A stretch of DNA of 64,000 nucleotides from Nocardia niwae NBRC 108934 = DSM 45340. Lineage in GTDB: Bacteria > Actinomycetota > Actinomycetes > Mycobacteriales > Mycobacteriaceae. Both the position numbers and the translations under genes were made by a program. Below are positions 26,201 to 34,297 of this stretch, in pieces; within the stretch, counting starts at the first letter, position 1, and every line of letters begins with the position of its first letter. The stretch covers positions 1 through 64,000 of the forward strand of contig NZ_BDCK01000019.1 of the NCBI RefSeq assembly GCF_001613465.1. The letters are read 5' to 3'. The notes below the pieces were generated by a model. That model searched no databases, was not told the DNA's origin, and was given only the letters and a program-made list of their open reading frames with translations.

Positions 26201-26570
26201 CATGTCGCGCTTTCACAAAGAATGTGAGCGAATGACGCGCAGCGCCCTCGGTGCTCGCGCATTCGACGCCGCCCTCCGGCAAGGCCAAGCGATGGGAGCC
26301 GACGCCGCCGTCGCGTACGCGCTCGGGGAACAGCCTGCCGACGCGAGCGTCGCGTCGGGCCCCGCTGTGAGACTGACCAAGCGGGAGCGGCAGGTCGCCG
26401 ACCTTGTCGCCCAGGGACTCAGCAACAAGCAGATCGCCAACAAATTGGTGGTTTCGCAACGCACCGTCCAGGGCCACGTCGAACACATCCTGACCAAACT
26501 CGGCTTCACCTCACGCACCCAGATCGCGGCCTGGATCGTCGAGCAAGCCCAGCAAGCGAGTTCCAGCTGA
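23283..26570 (+). CDS. pknK: PknK-type Ser/Thr kinase - STAND ATPase - LuxR regulator
   Basis: This 1095-residue protein has the architecture of mycobacterial PknK (about 1100 residues). Residues about 30-290 are a complete Hanks-type kinase: G-R-G-G-F-G loop (33-38), A-V-K with K55, H-R-D (147-149), D-F-G (167-169), T-A-P-E. Residues about 335-640 are a STAND/NB-ARC-like ATPase with G-T-G-G-V-G-K-T (357-364) and V-V-I-D-N-C (D432). A TPR-like helical region follows, then a LuxR HTH from about residue 1030 (L-T-K-R-E-R-Q-V-A, S-N-K-Q-I-A). PknK responds to stress and growth phase and phosphorylates regulators in M. tuberculosis. There is no membrane span, so external signals would need a partner such as the two membrane proteins upstream. 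Confidence 0.92.
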   Translation: MTDEDPLRTRREVTTAPTAELAAAGFENAVKIGRGGFGVVYRCRQVALDRTVAVKVLSAELGADNQARFTREQRAMGRLTAHPNIVTVLETGATGSGQPYLVMPYHPLNSLDVWIRQHGPLPVERVLSIGVKIAGALASAHRLGIVHRDVKPGNILLTEYGEPALTDFGIAHIAGGFQTAAGVVTGSPAFTAPEVLEGVDPTPAADVYGLGATLFCALTGYAAFERRSGENVVAQFVRISSQPVPDLREEGIPEDVSSLVEAAMNRDRHARPSAAALGEAIRQVQQCHGFSVGEMALLGESEHRDEKLSSRERRTSTAARSQSGELPLELTSFVGRRAEVSQLKKLLSASRLVTLTGTGGVGKTRLALRAATQLRRDFADGVWLVELAEMSDPALLVDVVAAALGVRSQAATPLLDVLIDFLSSRETLVVIDNCEHMVGAVAELTETLLRTCPDVRVLATSREPLNIAGETVLRVAPLRVPDPEREPTLAGLPRFDAVTLFADRAAAAVPDFELDEDNKAAVAGICAQVDGLPLAIELAAARMRTMSPEQILARLTDRYTLLTRGSRTAPARQQTLRWCIAWSYELCTRAEQRLWARLSVFAGSFELDAAEEVCGTDLMALDAAHSPLDVLSALVDKSILIREESHSVVRIRMLETLRDYGREKLRESGEDAELRRRHRDWYQRMALTAEAEWISPRQPDWIARLEREQPNLREALETCLTDNSRAAAEAGLRICSALHEFWSFRGLYGEGRFWIDRVLAHPGAQSVPGRIGALRAACEVAAPQGDFQAAAAFLAEGRALAVQDSTPAIEGQLAYAAGIVALASGEAADASSTLERAVEMLSSNQTGELYVSALAILAWSYELRGDMTLAAERYRRVLSITEARGELLYRSTALRGLGVAAWQQGERDRAQRLLKEALRVNRRPNSPVLIAFGIEALAWTVADQGDAERAAVLLGAAQGNWLVGGSVRAVLLSMSRFHKECERMTRSALGARAFDAALRQGQAMGADAAVAYALGEQPADASVASGPAVRLTKRERQVADLVAQGLSNKQIANKLVVSQRTVQGHVEHILTKLGFTSRTQIAAWIVEQAQQASSS

Positions 26571-26647
26571 TAACCGGAAGTGTGCGCGTGCCACGGCCAG
26601 AGTCTGCGCGCTGATCGCGTCCAGTGCCGAACCGGTAAACCATTGTT

Positions 26648-27553
26648 GAAGGTGTCGTCGGTGTCGAGCCACTGCCCAGGGGTGAGTCCGATGGTTTCGA
26701 GTCCGATGTCGTCGGTGCGGGGTGCGCGTCCCGTCGCGAGGAGCAGTTCGTCGGCGACGATTCGGCTGCCGTCGCCGAGAGTGACGTGCACACCGTCGTC
26801 CGGTCCGCCCGCCCGTTCGGCCCGGGCGATGGTGGTGGCGAAGCGGAGATCGGCGCCCGCGGCCCGCAGCCGGTCGGCGACCAGTTCCGCGGCGAAGGGC
26901 TCGACGCGGGTCAGCAGCCGGGACTCACGCGCGACGAGCGTGACCTGCGCGCCGAGCGCCTGCCAGGCCGTGGCCATCTCGGCGGCGACCACGCCCGCAC
27001 CGAGAACGACCAGTCGGCCGGGCACCGCGCGGGCGCTGGTGGCCTCCCGGCTCGTCCACGCGCGCACCGTGTCCAGCCCCGGCAGCGACGGCAGCGCCGG
27101 TCGGGTGCCGGTGCACACGGCCACCGCGTGCCGGGCGGTGAGATTCAGTGTCGCGCCGTCCGGGGTCTCGACCGTCACCTGTCGTTCGCCGGTGATCCGC
27201 CCGTGCCCGCGCTCGAGGGCGATGCCCGCCGAGCCGAGCCAGTCGACCTGGTCGCGGTCGTTCCAGTCGGCGGACATGCGATCGCGGTGTTCCAGGACGG
27301 CCGCGGCGTCGAGGGGCCGGGTGAGCGCCGCGGCGACGCCCGGTACCCGGCGGGATTCGGCGTGCAGCAGAGCGGGGCGCAGCAGCGCTTTGCTGGGTTC
27401 GCAAGCCCAGTAGGAGCATTCGCCGCCGACCAGCTCGGCTTCCACGATAACGGTGCGCAGTCCGGCGGCGCTGGTTCGGTCGGCCACATTCTCGCCGACC
27501 GGGCCGGCCCCGAGGACCACGACGTCGTAGGTCCGAGAGTTCTCGTCTGTCAT
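26648..27553 (-). pseudogene. Flavoprotein disulfide reductase, C-terminal half lost
   Basis: The first 302 residues are a class I pyridine nucleotide-disulfide oxidoreductase (mercuric reductase/lipoamide dehydrogenase group): FAD motif V-L-G-A-G-P-V-G, redox pair C46-S-Y-W-A-C51, NAD(P) motif V-V-L-G-A-G-V-V-A-A-E and A-T-G-R-A-P. Homology ends at L-D-T-D-D-T-F (about 26650), just before the second FAD-contact motif (G-D-V) and the whole dimerisation domain, about 160 residues. The frame then runs on antisense through the 3' end of pknK to 26213, giving a nonsense tail. It is last in the SRPBCC/hydrolase/VOC operon. The missing dimer interface carries the catalytic His, so it should be inactive. 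Confidence 0.8.
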
Positions 27554-27575
27554 GACAGTGCTTTCGTCTCGGTCG

Positions 27576-28019
27576 TCAGCGGCCGGGTGCCCGCTGAGTG
27601 ACTTCTTGCAGGAACCAGCTGTTGCCGTCGGGGTCGTGGAACGCCGCGAAGGAGCCGTAGCTGGCACGTCGCGGGTGCGCCCCGGCGACGCGCTGCGCGG
27701 TGCCCGCGTGGTGGAACACCCCGGTGGCGTCGCGGAACGGCCCCTCGACCTCGACGCCGCGTTCGCGCAGCTCGGCGATCGCCCGCTCGATATCGGTGAC
27801 AATCAGGTGCAGCCCGTGCAGCGTGCCGGGGGCTGCGTTCGCCACACCGGTGCCGAAGATGATCGAGGCTTCCGAACCCGGCGGCGTCACTTGGACGACC
27901 CGGTATCCCTCGTCCACCGTGAAGTCGGCGTCGAGACGGAACCCGAGTCCGGTGTAGAAGTCCTTCGCGCGGTCGACGTCGGCGACGGGCAGCACGACGA
28001 CTTCCAATTTCATGTCCAC
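27576..28019 (-). CDS. VOC-family (glyoxalase/dioxygenase fold) protein
   Basis: This 147-residue protein has paired beta-alpha-beta-beta-beta motifs of the vicinal oxygen chelate fold: V-V-V-L-P-V-A-D-V-D-R-A-K-D-F-Y near the start, H-G-L-H-L-I-V-T-D-I at residue 68 and F-H-D-P-D-G-N-S-W at the C-terminus. Members bind a metal and include glyoxalases, extradiol dioxygenases and bleomycin-binding proteins. It sits 22 nt before the broken oxidoreductase and 24 nt after the hydrolase, in one minus-strand operon. The substrate is unknown. Confidence 0.8.
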   Translation of the reverse strand: MDMKLEVVVLPVADVDRAKDFYTGLGFRLDADFTVDEGYRVVQVTPPGSEASIIFGTGVANAAPGTLHGLHLIVTDIERAIAELRERGVEVEGPFRDATGVFHHAGTAQRVAGAHPRRASYGSFAAFHDPDGNSWFLQEVTQRAPGR

Positions 28020-28043
28020 GATCGGTTTGTCCTGTTCTCGGGG

Positions 28044-28901
28044 TTATCGGTGCGCGCCCTGGGCGGCCTGTTCGATGACGTCGGCGACGACGTCGGGATG
28101 GGAGACGGCCACCGAATGCGAGGCGGCCACCTCGGTGACGTGCGCGTGGGCGCGTTCGGCCATGAACCGCTGGGCCGCGACGGGAATGTTGCGGTCCTCG
28201 GTGGTGATCACGTCCCAGGTGGGCTTGTCGGTCCAGGCCGCCGCCGTGGCGGGCTCCGCGAGCGCGGATTGCGCGATGGGGCGTTGGGTGGCTGCCATGA
28301 GGGCCGCGCGATCGGCGGAGACGTCGGCGGCGAACTGGTCGTGGAACGCGTCCTGCCGGATGTAGAGGTCCTCACCCGCCGTGCCGCCGGCCCCGGTGGA
28401 CGGAATGCGGCCCAGGGCAGCGGGCAGGGTCGAGCCGGGGTAGCGGCCGGTGAGATCGAGCGCGGTCTCCCCGGGGGCGGGCAGGAATGCCGCCACATAG
28501 ACGAGTGCTTCGACGTGGGGATCGCCTGCCGCCGCCGCGCTGATCACCGAGCCGCCGTAGGAGTGCCCGACCAGGATGACGGGTCCGTCGATGGTGCCGA
28601 GCAGTGCTTTCAAGGCGGCGGCGTCGGCTGCGGGTCCGCGCAGTGGATTCGCCGCGGCGACAACGCGATACCGGTCGTGGCCGAGGCGCTCGATGACCTC
28701 GTTCCAGCTCGAACCGTCGGCGAAGGCTCCGTGTTCGAGGACGATGGTCGGTCGTGTCGCGTCCGGCGTGGGGCCGGCGTGGGTGGTGGTGCTCGAGGTG
28801 CAAGCCACGACCAACGCGCCCCCGGCGACGACGGCCGCCAGCGCGGTCGCCGCGCGAGCGAGCCGGGGGATACGGACGCCGCTGCGTCGGGTGTCTTTCA
28901 T
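28044..28901 (-). CDS. Alpha/beta hydrolase lipoprotein
   Basis: This 285-residue protein has a signal peptide with lipobox V-V-A-C (C34), so the enzyme should be anchored outside the membrane. The catalytic domain has E-H-G-A-F-A-D-G-S-S-W (oxyanion region) and nucleophile S114 in G-H-S-Y-G-G, with candidate acid and His in T-T-E-D-R-N and S-H-S-V-A. It resembles small esterases of the MenH/EstC type. It is the second gene of the operon that begins with the SRPBCC gene and is probably under the nearby LAL regulator. Confidence 0.82.
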   Translation of the reverse strand: MKDTRRSGVRIPRLARAATALAAVVAGGALVVACTSSTTTHAGPTPDATRPTIVLEHGAFADGSSWNEVIERLGHDRYRVVAAANPLRGPAADAAALKALLGTIDGPVILVGHSYGGSVISAAAAGDPHVEALVYVAAFLPAPGETALDLTGRYPGSTLPAALGRIPSTGAGGTAGEDLYIRQDAFHDQFAADVSADRAALMAATQRPIAQSALAEPATAAAWTDKPTWDVITTEDRNIPVAAQRFMAERAHAHVTEVAASHSVAVSHPDVVADVIEQAAQGAHR

Positions 28902-28936
28902 GATGGTCTCGCTTCGGTGGATGAGTCAGGGAGAGG

Positions 28937-29365
28937 TCAGGCGGCATGCAGCGGGCCGGCGAAGGATTTGCGCAGTGCGGAAGGGCCGACCAGGGGCAGC
29001 AGCACGGCCAGGGCCCGGCCCTTGAGAGTGCGCGGCGTGCGGAGCAATTCGACCTCGACGCGGGAGCCTTCGTTGTCTGGCACCGCCCGGAAAACCCAGC
29101 CGCCGCCCGCGCCGAAGAGCTTGGAGTCCAGCGTGCTGATCCTGACGGTGTCGCCCCCCGGCTCCCACTCGTAGCGTGCGCGCTCCCAGGCGGCCGCGGT
29201 GCCCTCGGTGACCTCGGCCCAGGTCTCGCCGCGGTCGTGCACGACGAAGTGCTCGGCGTCGATGGTCGGCCACGCATCGGTGCGGCCCGGGCCGAAGTCG
29301 GTCAGCACCCGCACGACCTCGGCCGGAGAGAGGGTGGACTGCAAATGGAAACGGACCGTGGTCAT
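28937..29365 (-). CDS. SRPBCC-family protein, first gene of operon
   Basis: This 142-residue helix-grip protein starts at the ATG at 29365, with AGGAG 7 nt upstream; an upstream M lacks a good site. Signs are M-T-T-V-R-F-H-L, S-P-A-E-V-V-R-V-L-T-D-F-G-P and a C-terminal K-G-R-A-L-A-V-L-L-P. It opens the operon continuing into the hydrolase, VOC and oxidoreductase genes (gaps 35, 24, 22 nt). A TGACGTA direct repeat lies about 150 bp upstream. The first eight residues recur exactly at 63.6 kb in a second, broken copy. Confidence 0.75.
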   Translation of the reverse strand: MTTVRFHLQSTLSPAEVVRVLTDFGPGRTDAWPTIDAEHFVVHDRGETWAEVTEGTAAAWERARYEWEPGGDTVRISTLDSKLFGAGGGWVFRAVPDNEGSRVEVELLRTPRTLKGRALAVLLPLVGPSALRKSFAGPLHAA

Positions 29366-29670
29366 GAGGTTGCTCCTGGGCATTGGTGCGAAGTCCGGAC
29401 GGGGCGGGACGCGACGTCCGATGGCCCGGCGGGCGGGCCGCGCCGCCGGCCCGCGGGGTGCGGTTCCGGCTGCCTGTCGAGCATCGCCGCCGAGGGCGCG
29501 GCACCGAATCCGTCGGATGACGTAGCGGTGACGTATCTTCTGCGGCTTCTCGGCGGCTCGTGCCGGGCGCGCGAGCGGTCGAATGACGTCGGTATTGCCG
29601 CTGCGGCAAGGCGTCGTCGCTCCGGAACCGACCGGTTAGTCTTGCCGCACGCGCGAGAGGAGCGACCGAC
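29366..29670. other. Divergent promoter region between SRPBCC operon and LAL regulator
   Basis: The 305 bp hold the 5' ends of both transcripts: AGGAG for the minus-strand SRPBCC gene, GAGGAG before the LAL start at 29671, and the TGACGTA repeats near the middle. Confidence 0.6.
29512..29535. promoter_or_regulatory. TGACGTA direct-repeat element, site 1
   Basis: GTCGGATGACGTA at 29512-29524 is followed at 11-bp spacing by CGGTGACGTA at 29526-29535, so the units fall on the same DNA face. The identical 13-mer recurs at 34380-34392 upstream of another operon on this island. It is a likely binding site of the adjacent LAL regulator. Confidence 0.55.
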
Positions 29671-32454
29671 ATGGAGTCATGTGCCGCGGCGATGGTGGGC
29701 CGCGACGACGAGCGGGCGCAGCTTTCCTCGTTCGTGACAGCCCCGGGTGGCAGGTCCCTGATCCTGCGTGGCGAAACCGGTGTCGGAAAGAGTGCTCTGC
29801 TCGCCCACGCCGCCGAACTGGCGGAGCGTGCCGAGCATGCGGTCCTGCGCGTGACCGGCGTCGAAGCCGAATCCGAATTGCCCTACGCGGGACTGCATCA
29901 GTTCCTGTATCCGCTGCTGACACACGCGCGCGACCTCGACGAGGGTTCGCGCGCCGCGTTCGACGCCGTCTTCGGGCAGCGAGCCGGGGACCCGCCCTCG
30001 GTCATGACGCTGGGTATCGCCGTGCTCAACCTGCTCGCCGCGGCCGCGCGGGAGCGGCCGCTGCTGCTGGTTCTCGACGACGGCCAGTGGCTGGACACCG
30101 CCAGCGCCGAGGTGTGCGGTTTCGTCGGACGCAGGCTCACCGGCAGCGCGGTGAAGATGCTGATCGCACTGCGTGCCGACATCCCCTCTCGGCTGGATAC
30201 CGCCGCCCTGCCCGAGACCGCGATCCCGCCGTTGTCCGAACAGGCCGCGGCCCGCCTGCTGGATCAGCGCCACCCGGGACTGAACGCGCGTACTCGCCGC
30301 CTCACCCTCGAGCACGCGCGCGGCAACGCACTGGCGCTGCTGGAGCTGCCCGCGTACATCGTGGGCGCAGCGGACACCTCGGACGACGTCATCGATGAGC
30401 TCGCGGTCCCGCTGCCGAAACGGTTGCAGCGCTTGTACAGCGGGCGGATCACGGCGCTCCCGGAGACCGTGCGCGCGGAGCTGCTGAAGGGCGCGCTCGA
30501 CGGCGTGGGTGCGCGCGCCGGCGCGACCGTGGGGCCGGCGAGCCGCTACCGGATGCGCGACGCCGAGGAGGCGGTGCGCAGTGGGCTACTCGAAATCGAT
30601 TTGCGCACAGGTGATTTCATTTTCCGGCATCCGCTCGTGCGTTCGGCGGTGGTCCAGCTGGCCACGCCCAACCAGCGGCGGGCCGCGCACGCCGCGCTGG
30701 CGCGAGTGCACCGTGACGACGTCGAGCGCCGGGCCAAGCATCTGGCGGCGGCCACCATCGATCCCGACGAGCAGGTAGCGGCGGCGCTGGAGGCGGCGGC
30801 CGAATCGGCGACCCGTCGCGGCGGGGCGATGGCGGCGGTGGCATGGCTGACCCGCGCGGCTCAGCTCAGCGAGTGCCACGAGGACCGTTCGCGCCGCCTC
30901 GGCGACGCTGCTTTCGTCGCCGGGCACGCGGCCCGGCTGGGGCAGGCGCAGCGGATCGTGCAGTCGGATCCGGCCCCGGGCGGGAACGAGTCGCCGGCCG
31001 CGGTGCTGGCCTCGGTGTACTCGGCGCTGTATCAGGACGGTGATGTACGCACCTCGCACCGCCGCGTATCGGCCGCGATCGAAGAGTTGTCCGCCCGGGG
31101 CGCGCGCGAGCAGCCGGAGGTACTGGTCCGGCTGGTCAACCTGCTGCTGGCGATCAGTCAGTACGCCGGCGACGCCGGGATGTGGACCAGCACCCGTGAC
31201 CTGCTCGCCGGAATGGGCGAACTGCTGCCGCCGCGTTCGCGGATCTACCGCGACTCGTGGAGCGATGTGGTGCGCCACGGCGCCGGCGTGGCGCCGCGCG
31301 TGGAGTCGGCCGCGGCGCGGCTGGCGGAGCTGGAACCGTGGGACGTCACCCGGTTGGCGGTCTCGTCCTACCATTTGGACATCGCCGTGGATTACCGCCC
31401 GCATCTGCAGCGGATCGTGGACCGCGAACTGGAGACCGGCGCGGTGGCCAGCGGCATCGTCATGCTGCACCTGATCATGCTCGATCAAACGCTGACCGGC
31501 GAATGGGAGGAAGCCGAGCGCACCGGACTGCGGTCGCTGCGGCGGGCCGTCGACCTGGGCTACGACCTGTTCGCCCACCAGAGCCGCGGCTACCTCGCCC
31601 AGCTGGCGGCGTTGCGCGGGCGCCTCGACGAGGCCCGCGAGCTGCAGGCGGTGGTCGATTCCTGGGCGCGGCCGCGCGGCCTCGGATTCCTCACCCAGGC
31701 CGCCGATGCCGCGGGCACGACCGCGGCGCTCACCGCAGGCGATTTCGAGGCGGCCTATCTGCACGCCATCGGCATCACACCCCCGGGCGAGTTCGCGCCG
31801 TACGCCTATCAGGCTTCGCGCAGCCTGCTGGACCTGGTCGAAGCCGCCGTGCACACCGGGCGCGCCGAGGAGGCGCGCGCCCACGCTGCCGCCGCGTGGG
31901 ACGCCGGCCTGCCCGCGATCTCTCCGCGCCTGGCGATTCTCACCTTCGGCGCCACGGCGATGACCGCCGACGACGACGCGCGCGCCGCCGATATGGTGGC
32001 TCGTGCCGAAAACCATCCCTCGGCATCGCGTTTCCCCTTCGAGCTGGCACGGATCCGGTCGGCGCACGGGCTTCGGCTCCGGCACGCCAACAGCAGGACG
32101 GCGGCCAGGCACCATCTGTCGGCGGCCGCGGCGTCGTTCGATCGGCTCGGCGCTGTGGCGTGGGCCGAACGCGCGCGGGCCGAACTGCGTCCGCTCGGCG
32201 TCAGCGGGGCCGGGGCAGCCGCGGAGCCCGCCACGCTGACCTGGCAGGAGCGCCGGATCGCCGATCTGGCGGCAGCAGGACTGACCAACAAGGAGATCGG
32301 CGCACAGCTGCACCTGTCGCCGCGGACCGTCGGCTCGCACCTGTACCGGATCTTCCCGAAACTGGGCATCACGACCCGCGCCGCCCTCCGCGACGCGCTC
32401 ACCCGTGAGACCCCTTCGCCGCAGGGGCAAGCGGCGGGTAGCCCTCAGAACTGA
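29671..32454 (+). CDS. LAL-type LuxR transcriptional regulator
   Basis: This 927-residue large ATP-binding LuxR regulator has an N-terminal ATPase with Walker A G-E-T-G-V-G-K-S (34-41) and Walker B-like L-L-L-V-L-D-D, a long helical TPR-like middle, and a LuxR HTH at 857-910 (W-Q-E-R-R-I-A-D-L, T-N-K-E-I-G, S-P-R-T-V-G-S-H-L). LAL proteins are usually activators that respond to a small ligand. The start has GAGGAG at about 8 nt. It is divergent from the SRPBCC operon and overlaps the convergent Cys-hydrolase gene by 10 bp at the stop codons. The shared GTCGGATGACGTA element points to control of both flanking operons. Confidence 0.88.
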   Translation: MESCAAAMVGRDDERAQLSSFVTAPGGRSLILRGETGVGKSALLAHAAELAERAEHAVLRVTGVEAESELPYAGLHQFLYPLLTHARDLDEGSRAAFDAVFGQRAGDPPSVMTLGIAVLNLLAAAARERPLLLVLDDGQWLDTASAEVCGFVGRRLTGSAVKMLIALRADIPSRLDTAALPETAIPPLSEQAAARLLDQRHPGLNARTRRLTLEHARGNALALLELPAYIVGAADTSDDVIDELAVPLPKRLQRLYSGRITALPETVRAELLKGALDGVGARAGATVGPASRYRMRDAEEAVRSGLLEIDLRTGDFIFRHPLVRSAVVQLATPNQRRAAHAALARVHRDDVERRAKHLAAATIDPDEQVAAALEAAAESATRRGGAMAAVAWLTRAAQLSECHEDRSRRLGDAAFVAGHAARLGQAQRIVQSDPAPGGNESPAAVLASVYSALYQDGDVRTSHRRVSAAIEELSARGAREQPEVLVRLVNLLLAISQYAGDAGMWTSTRDLLAGMGELLPPRSRIYRDSWSDVVRHGAGVAPRVESAAARLAELEPWDVTRLAVSSYHLDIAVDYRPHLQRIVDRELETGAVASGIVMLHLIMLDQTLTGEWEEAERTGLRSLRRAVDLGYDLFAHQSRGYLAQLAALRGRLDEARELQAVVDSWARPRGLGFLTQAADAAGTTAALTAGDFEAAYLHAIGITPPGEFAPYAYQASRSLLDLVEAAVHTGRAEEARAHAAAAWDAGLPAISPRLAILTFGATAMTADDDARAADMVARAENHPSASRFPFELARIRSAHGLRLRHANSRTAARHHLSAAAASFDRLGAVAWAERARAELRPLGVSGAGAAAEPATLTWQERRIADLAAAGLTNKEIGAQLHLSPRTVGSHLYRIFPKLGITTRAALRDALTRETPSPQGQAAGSPQN

Positions 32455-33254
32455 GCGCCGCCCGCTTCGGCCGGGATCCCGTGGTCGGTCAGCCAGCCGA
32501 GGACATGCTCGGCGATCCCATGCCACCCGCTGTCGATCACCAGGGAATGCCCGCGGTCGGCGAACTGCGCGAGCTCGCTAACCGCTACGGAGTCGCCGTA
32601 GCGCTTGTACATCGCCCGCGTCATCGAGTCGGGCGCCAGGCGATCCTCCTGCCCGGAGACCAACAGCAACGGTCCGCGGTCCCGGTTGCCGGTGTCCACC
32701 GGCAGGCCCGGCTGCCCGGCTGCGCTTCGTGCGGCGATGTCACCGAGCAGCCGCTGGGGCATGGGTACGACGTGCCGGCCGTAGAGCGCGGTGGCCTCGC
32801 CCGCATCGACCGCGTTGGCGTAGATCTCCCGGAATGCGCTGCGGGACAAGCGGCCCGGCTCGCCGGGGGATTCCGGTACGGCCGGCCACGCGACGACCGG
32901 CCCGGTGAGATCGCCGGGCGGCAGCGGCGCCAGTGCTACGGCCGCCCGAGCCAGGTTCGCGCCGAGCAGATGCTGGGCGATCAGGCCGCCGACACAGTGG
33001 CCGATGAGCACCGGGGGCGTGTCGAACGAGCGCGCGACGCGCGCGTAGTGGGCGGTCAGTGCCGCCAGCCCGAGACCGCGCCACCCGGAAGGATCGGCGC
33101 GGGTCGCGGCTACGGTGTCCGGCTCACCCGGCCACCGGGGAGCGCTCACCGCGTACCCCCGGCTCGTGAGAGACCGGGTCCACCCTTGCCACGACGACGC
33201 GTGCAACCACGCCCCGTGCAGCAACAACACGGGTGTTCGACGCGCCGGGCTCAC
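32445..33254 (-). CDS. Alpha/beta hydrolase with Cys nucleophile position
   Basis: This 269-residue alpha/beta hydrolase has oxyanion motif L-L-H-G-A-W (11-16) and nucleophile elbow G-H-C-V-G-G, where Cys (C87) replaces the usual Ser. Acid and base candidates are in G-Q-E-D-R-L-A-P and D-R-G-H-S. Cys nucleophiles are known from dienelactone hydrolase, which opens lactones in aromatic catabolism, though the overall sequence is nearer to generic esterases. No signal peptide. It overlaps the upstream epoxide-hydrolase-like gene by 4 nt (ATGA), so the two are co-translated and may act in sequence. Confidence 0.78.
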   Translation of the reverse strand: MSPARRTPVLLLHGAWLHASSWQGWTRSLTSRGYAVSAPRWPGEPDTVAATRADPSGWRGLGLAALTAHYARVARSFDTPPVLIGHCVGGLIAQHLLGANLARAAVALAPLPPGDLTGPVVAWPAVPESPGEPGRLSRSAFREIYANAVDAGEATALYGRHVVPMPQRLLGDIAARSAAGQPGLPVDTGNRDRGPLLLVSGQEDRLAPDSMTRAMYKRYGDSVAVSELAQFADRGHSLVIDSGWHGIAEHVLGWLTDHGIPAEAGGAQF

Positions 33255-34297
33255 AGGTGGTCGGCGTCGATGATCGCCTGGGCGAAGGGTTTCGGGGCCT
33301 CCTGTGGCACGTTGTGCCCGATGCCGTCGAGCACCCGATGCTGGTATCGGCCGGTGAACCTGCCGCGGTAGGCCGCGCCGTCCTTACCCGCGCCGTCGAA
33401 GTCGCTGGCCAGCGTGATGGTGGGCACGGCGATGGGCGGAGCGGCCGCGAGTTGCTGCTCGTAGCCGTCGTACTGGGGTTCGCCGGGCGCCAGCCCCAGG
33501 CGCCAGCGGTAGTTGTGGATGACGATGTCGACGTGGTCGGGGTTGTCGAACGCCGCCGCGCTGCGGTCGTAGGTGGCGTCGTCGAAGTTCCACTGCGGCG
33601 AGGCGTTGCGCCAGATCAACTTGTTGAAGTCGTGCCGGTTGCGGGCGTAGCCGAGGCGGCCGCGCTCGGTGGCGAAGTAGTACTGATACCACCAGCCGAG
33701 TTCGGCCTGCGGGGACAGCGGCTGCTGGTTGCCGGTCAGCGAGGTGACCAGGTATCCGCTCACCGAGACCAGGGCGCGGCAGCGTTGCGGCCACAGCGCG
33801 GCAACGATGTCGGCGGTGCGCGAGCCCCAGTCGAATCCGCCGAGGATCGCCGCGTCGATTCCCAGCGCGTCCATGAGATCGACGACGTCGCGGGCGATCG
33901 CCGACTGCTGGCCGTTGCGGACGGTCCGCTCGGACCGGAACGTTGTCGGCCCGTAACCGCGCAGGTAGGGCACGATCACTCGGTAACCGGCCGTCGCGAG
34001 CAGCGGCCCGACGTCGGCGTAGCTGAAGGCGTCGTACGGCCAGCCGTGCAGCAGCAGCACCGGTGTGCCGGTGGCGGGGCCGTACTCGACGTAACCGACG
34101 TTCAGCAGCCCCGCTTCGATCTGCTCGACCGGGCCGAGGGTTGTATGCGCTCCCGCCCCGGCGCGCAGGGCCGCGCCCGCCGGTGCGGCGGCGGGCGTCG
34201 ACTCCGCGGCCGAGCAGGCGGCGAGCGAGCCGGCGGCCACCCCTGCGGCGCCCACCGCCAGCGCTCCGCCGAACAATCGTCGTCTGTTGATGTCCAT
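33251..34297 (-). CDS. Exported epoxide-hydrolase-like protein
   Basis: This 348-residue protein has a Tat-type signal N-R-R-R-L-F-G and a lipobox-like L-A-A-C (C28), so it is probably exported folded and lipid-anchored. The catalytic domain matches alpha/beta epoxide hydrolases: H-G-W-P (84-87), nucleophile D156 in G-G-F-D-W-G-S-R, H328 in G-I-G-H-N-V-P, acid D299 or D301, and tyrosines in W-W-Y-Q-Y-Y that could activate the epoxide. The ATG at 34297 (GAGGGAG upstream) is chosen over a long N-terminal extension with no domain. It is first of two genes and has the GTCGGATGACGTA element about 85 bp upstream. Confidence 0.82.
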   Translation of the reverse strand: MDINRRRLFGGALAVGAAGVAAGSLAACSAAESTPAAAPAGAALRAGAGAHTTLGPVEQIEAGLLNVGYVEYGPATGTPVLLLHGWPYDAFSYADVGPLLATAGYRVIVPYLRGYGPTTFRSERTVRNGQQSAIARDVVDLMDALGIDAAILGGFDWGSRTADIVAALWPQRCRALVSVSGYLVTSLTGNQQPLSPQAELGWWYQYYFATERGRLGYARNRHDFNKLIWRNASPQWNFDDATYDRSAAAFDNPDHVDIVIHNYRWRLGLAPGEPQYDGYEQQLAAAPPIAVPTITLASDFDGAGKDGAAYRGRFTGRYQHRVLDGIGHNVPQEAPKPFAQAIIDADHL

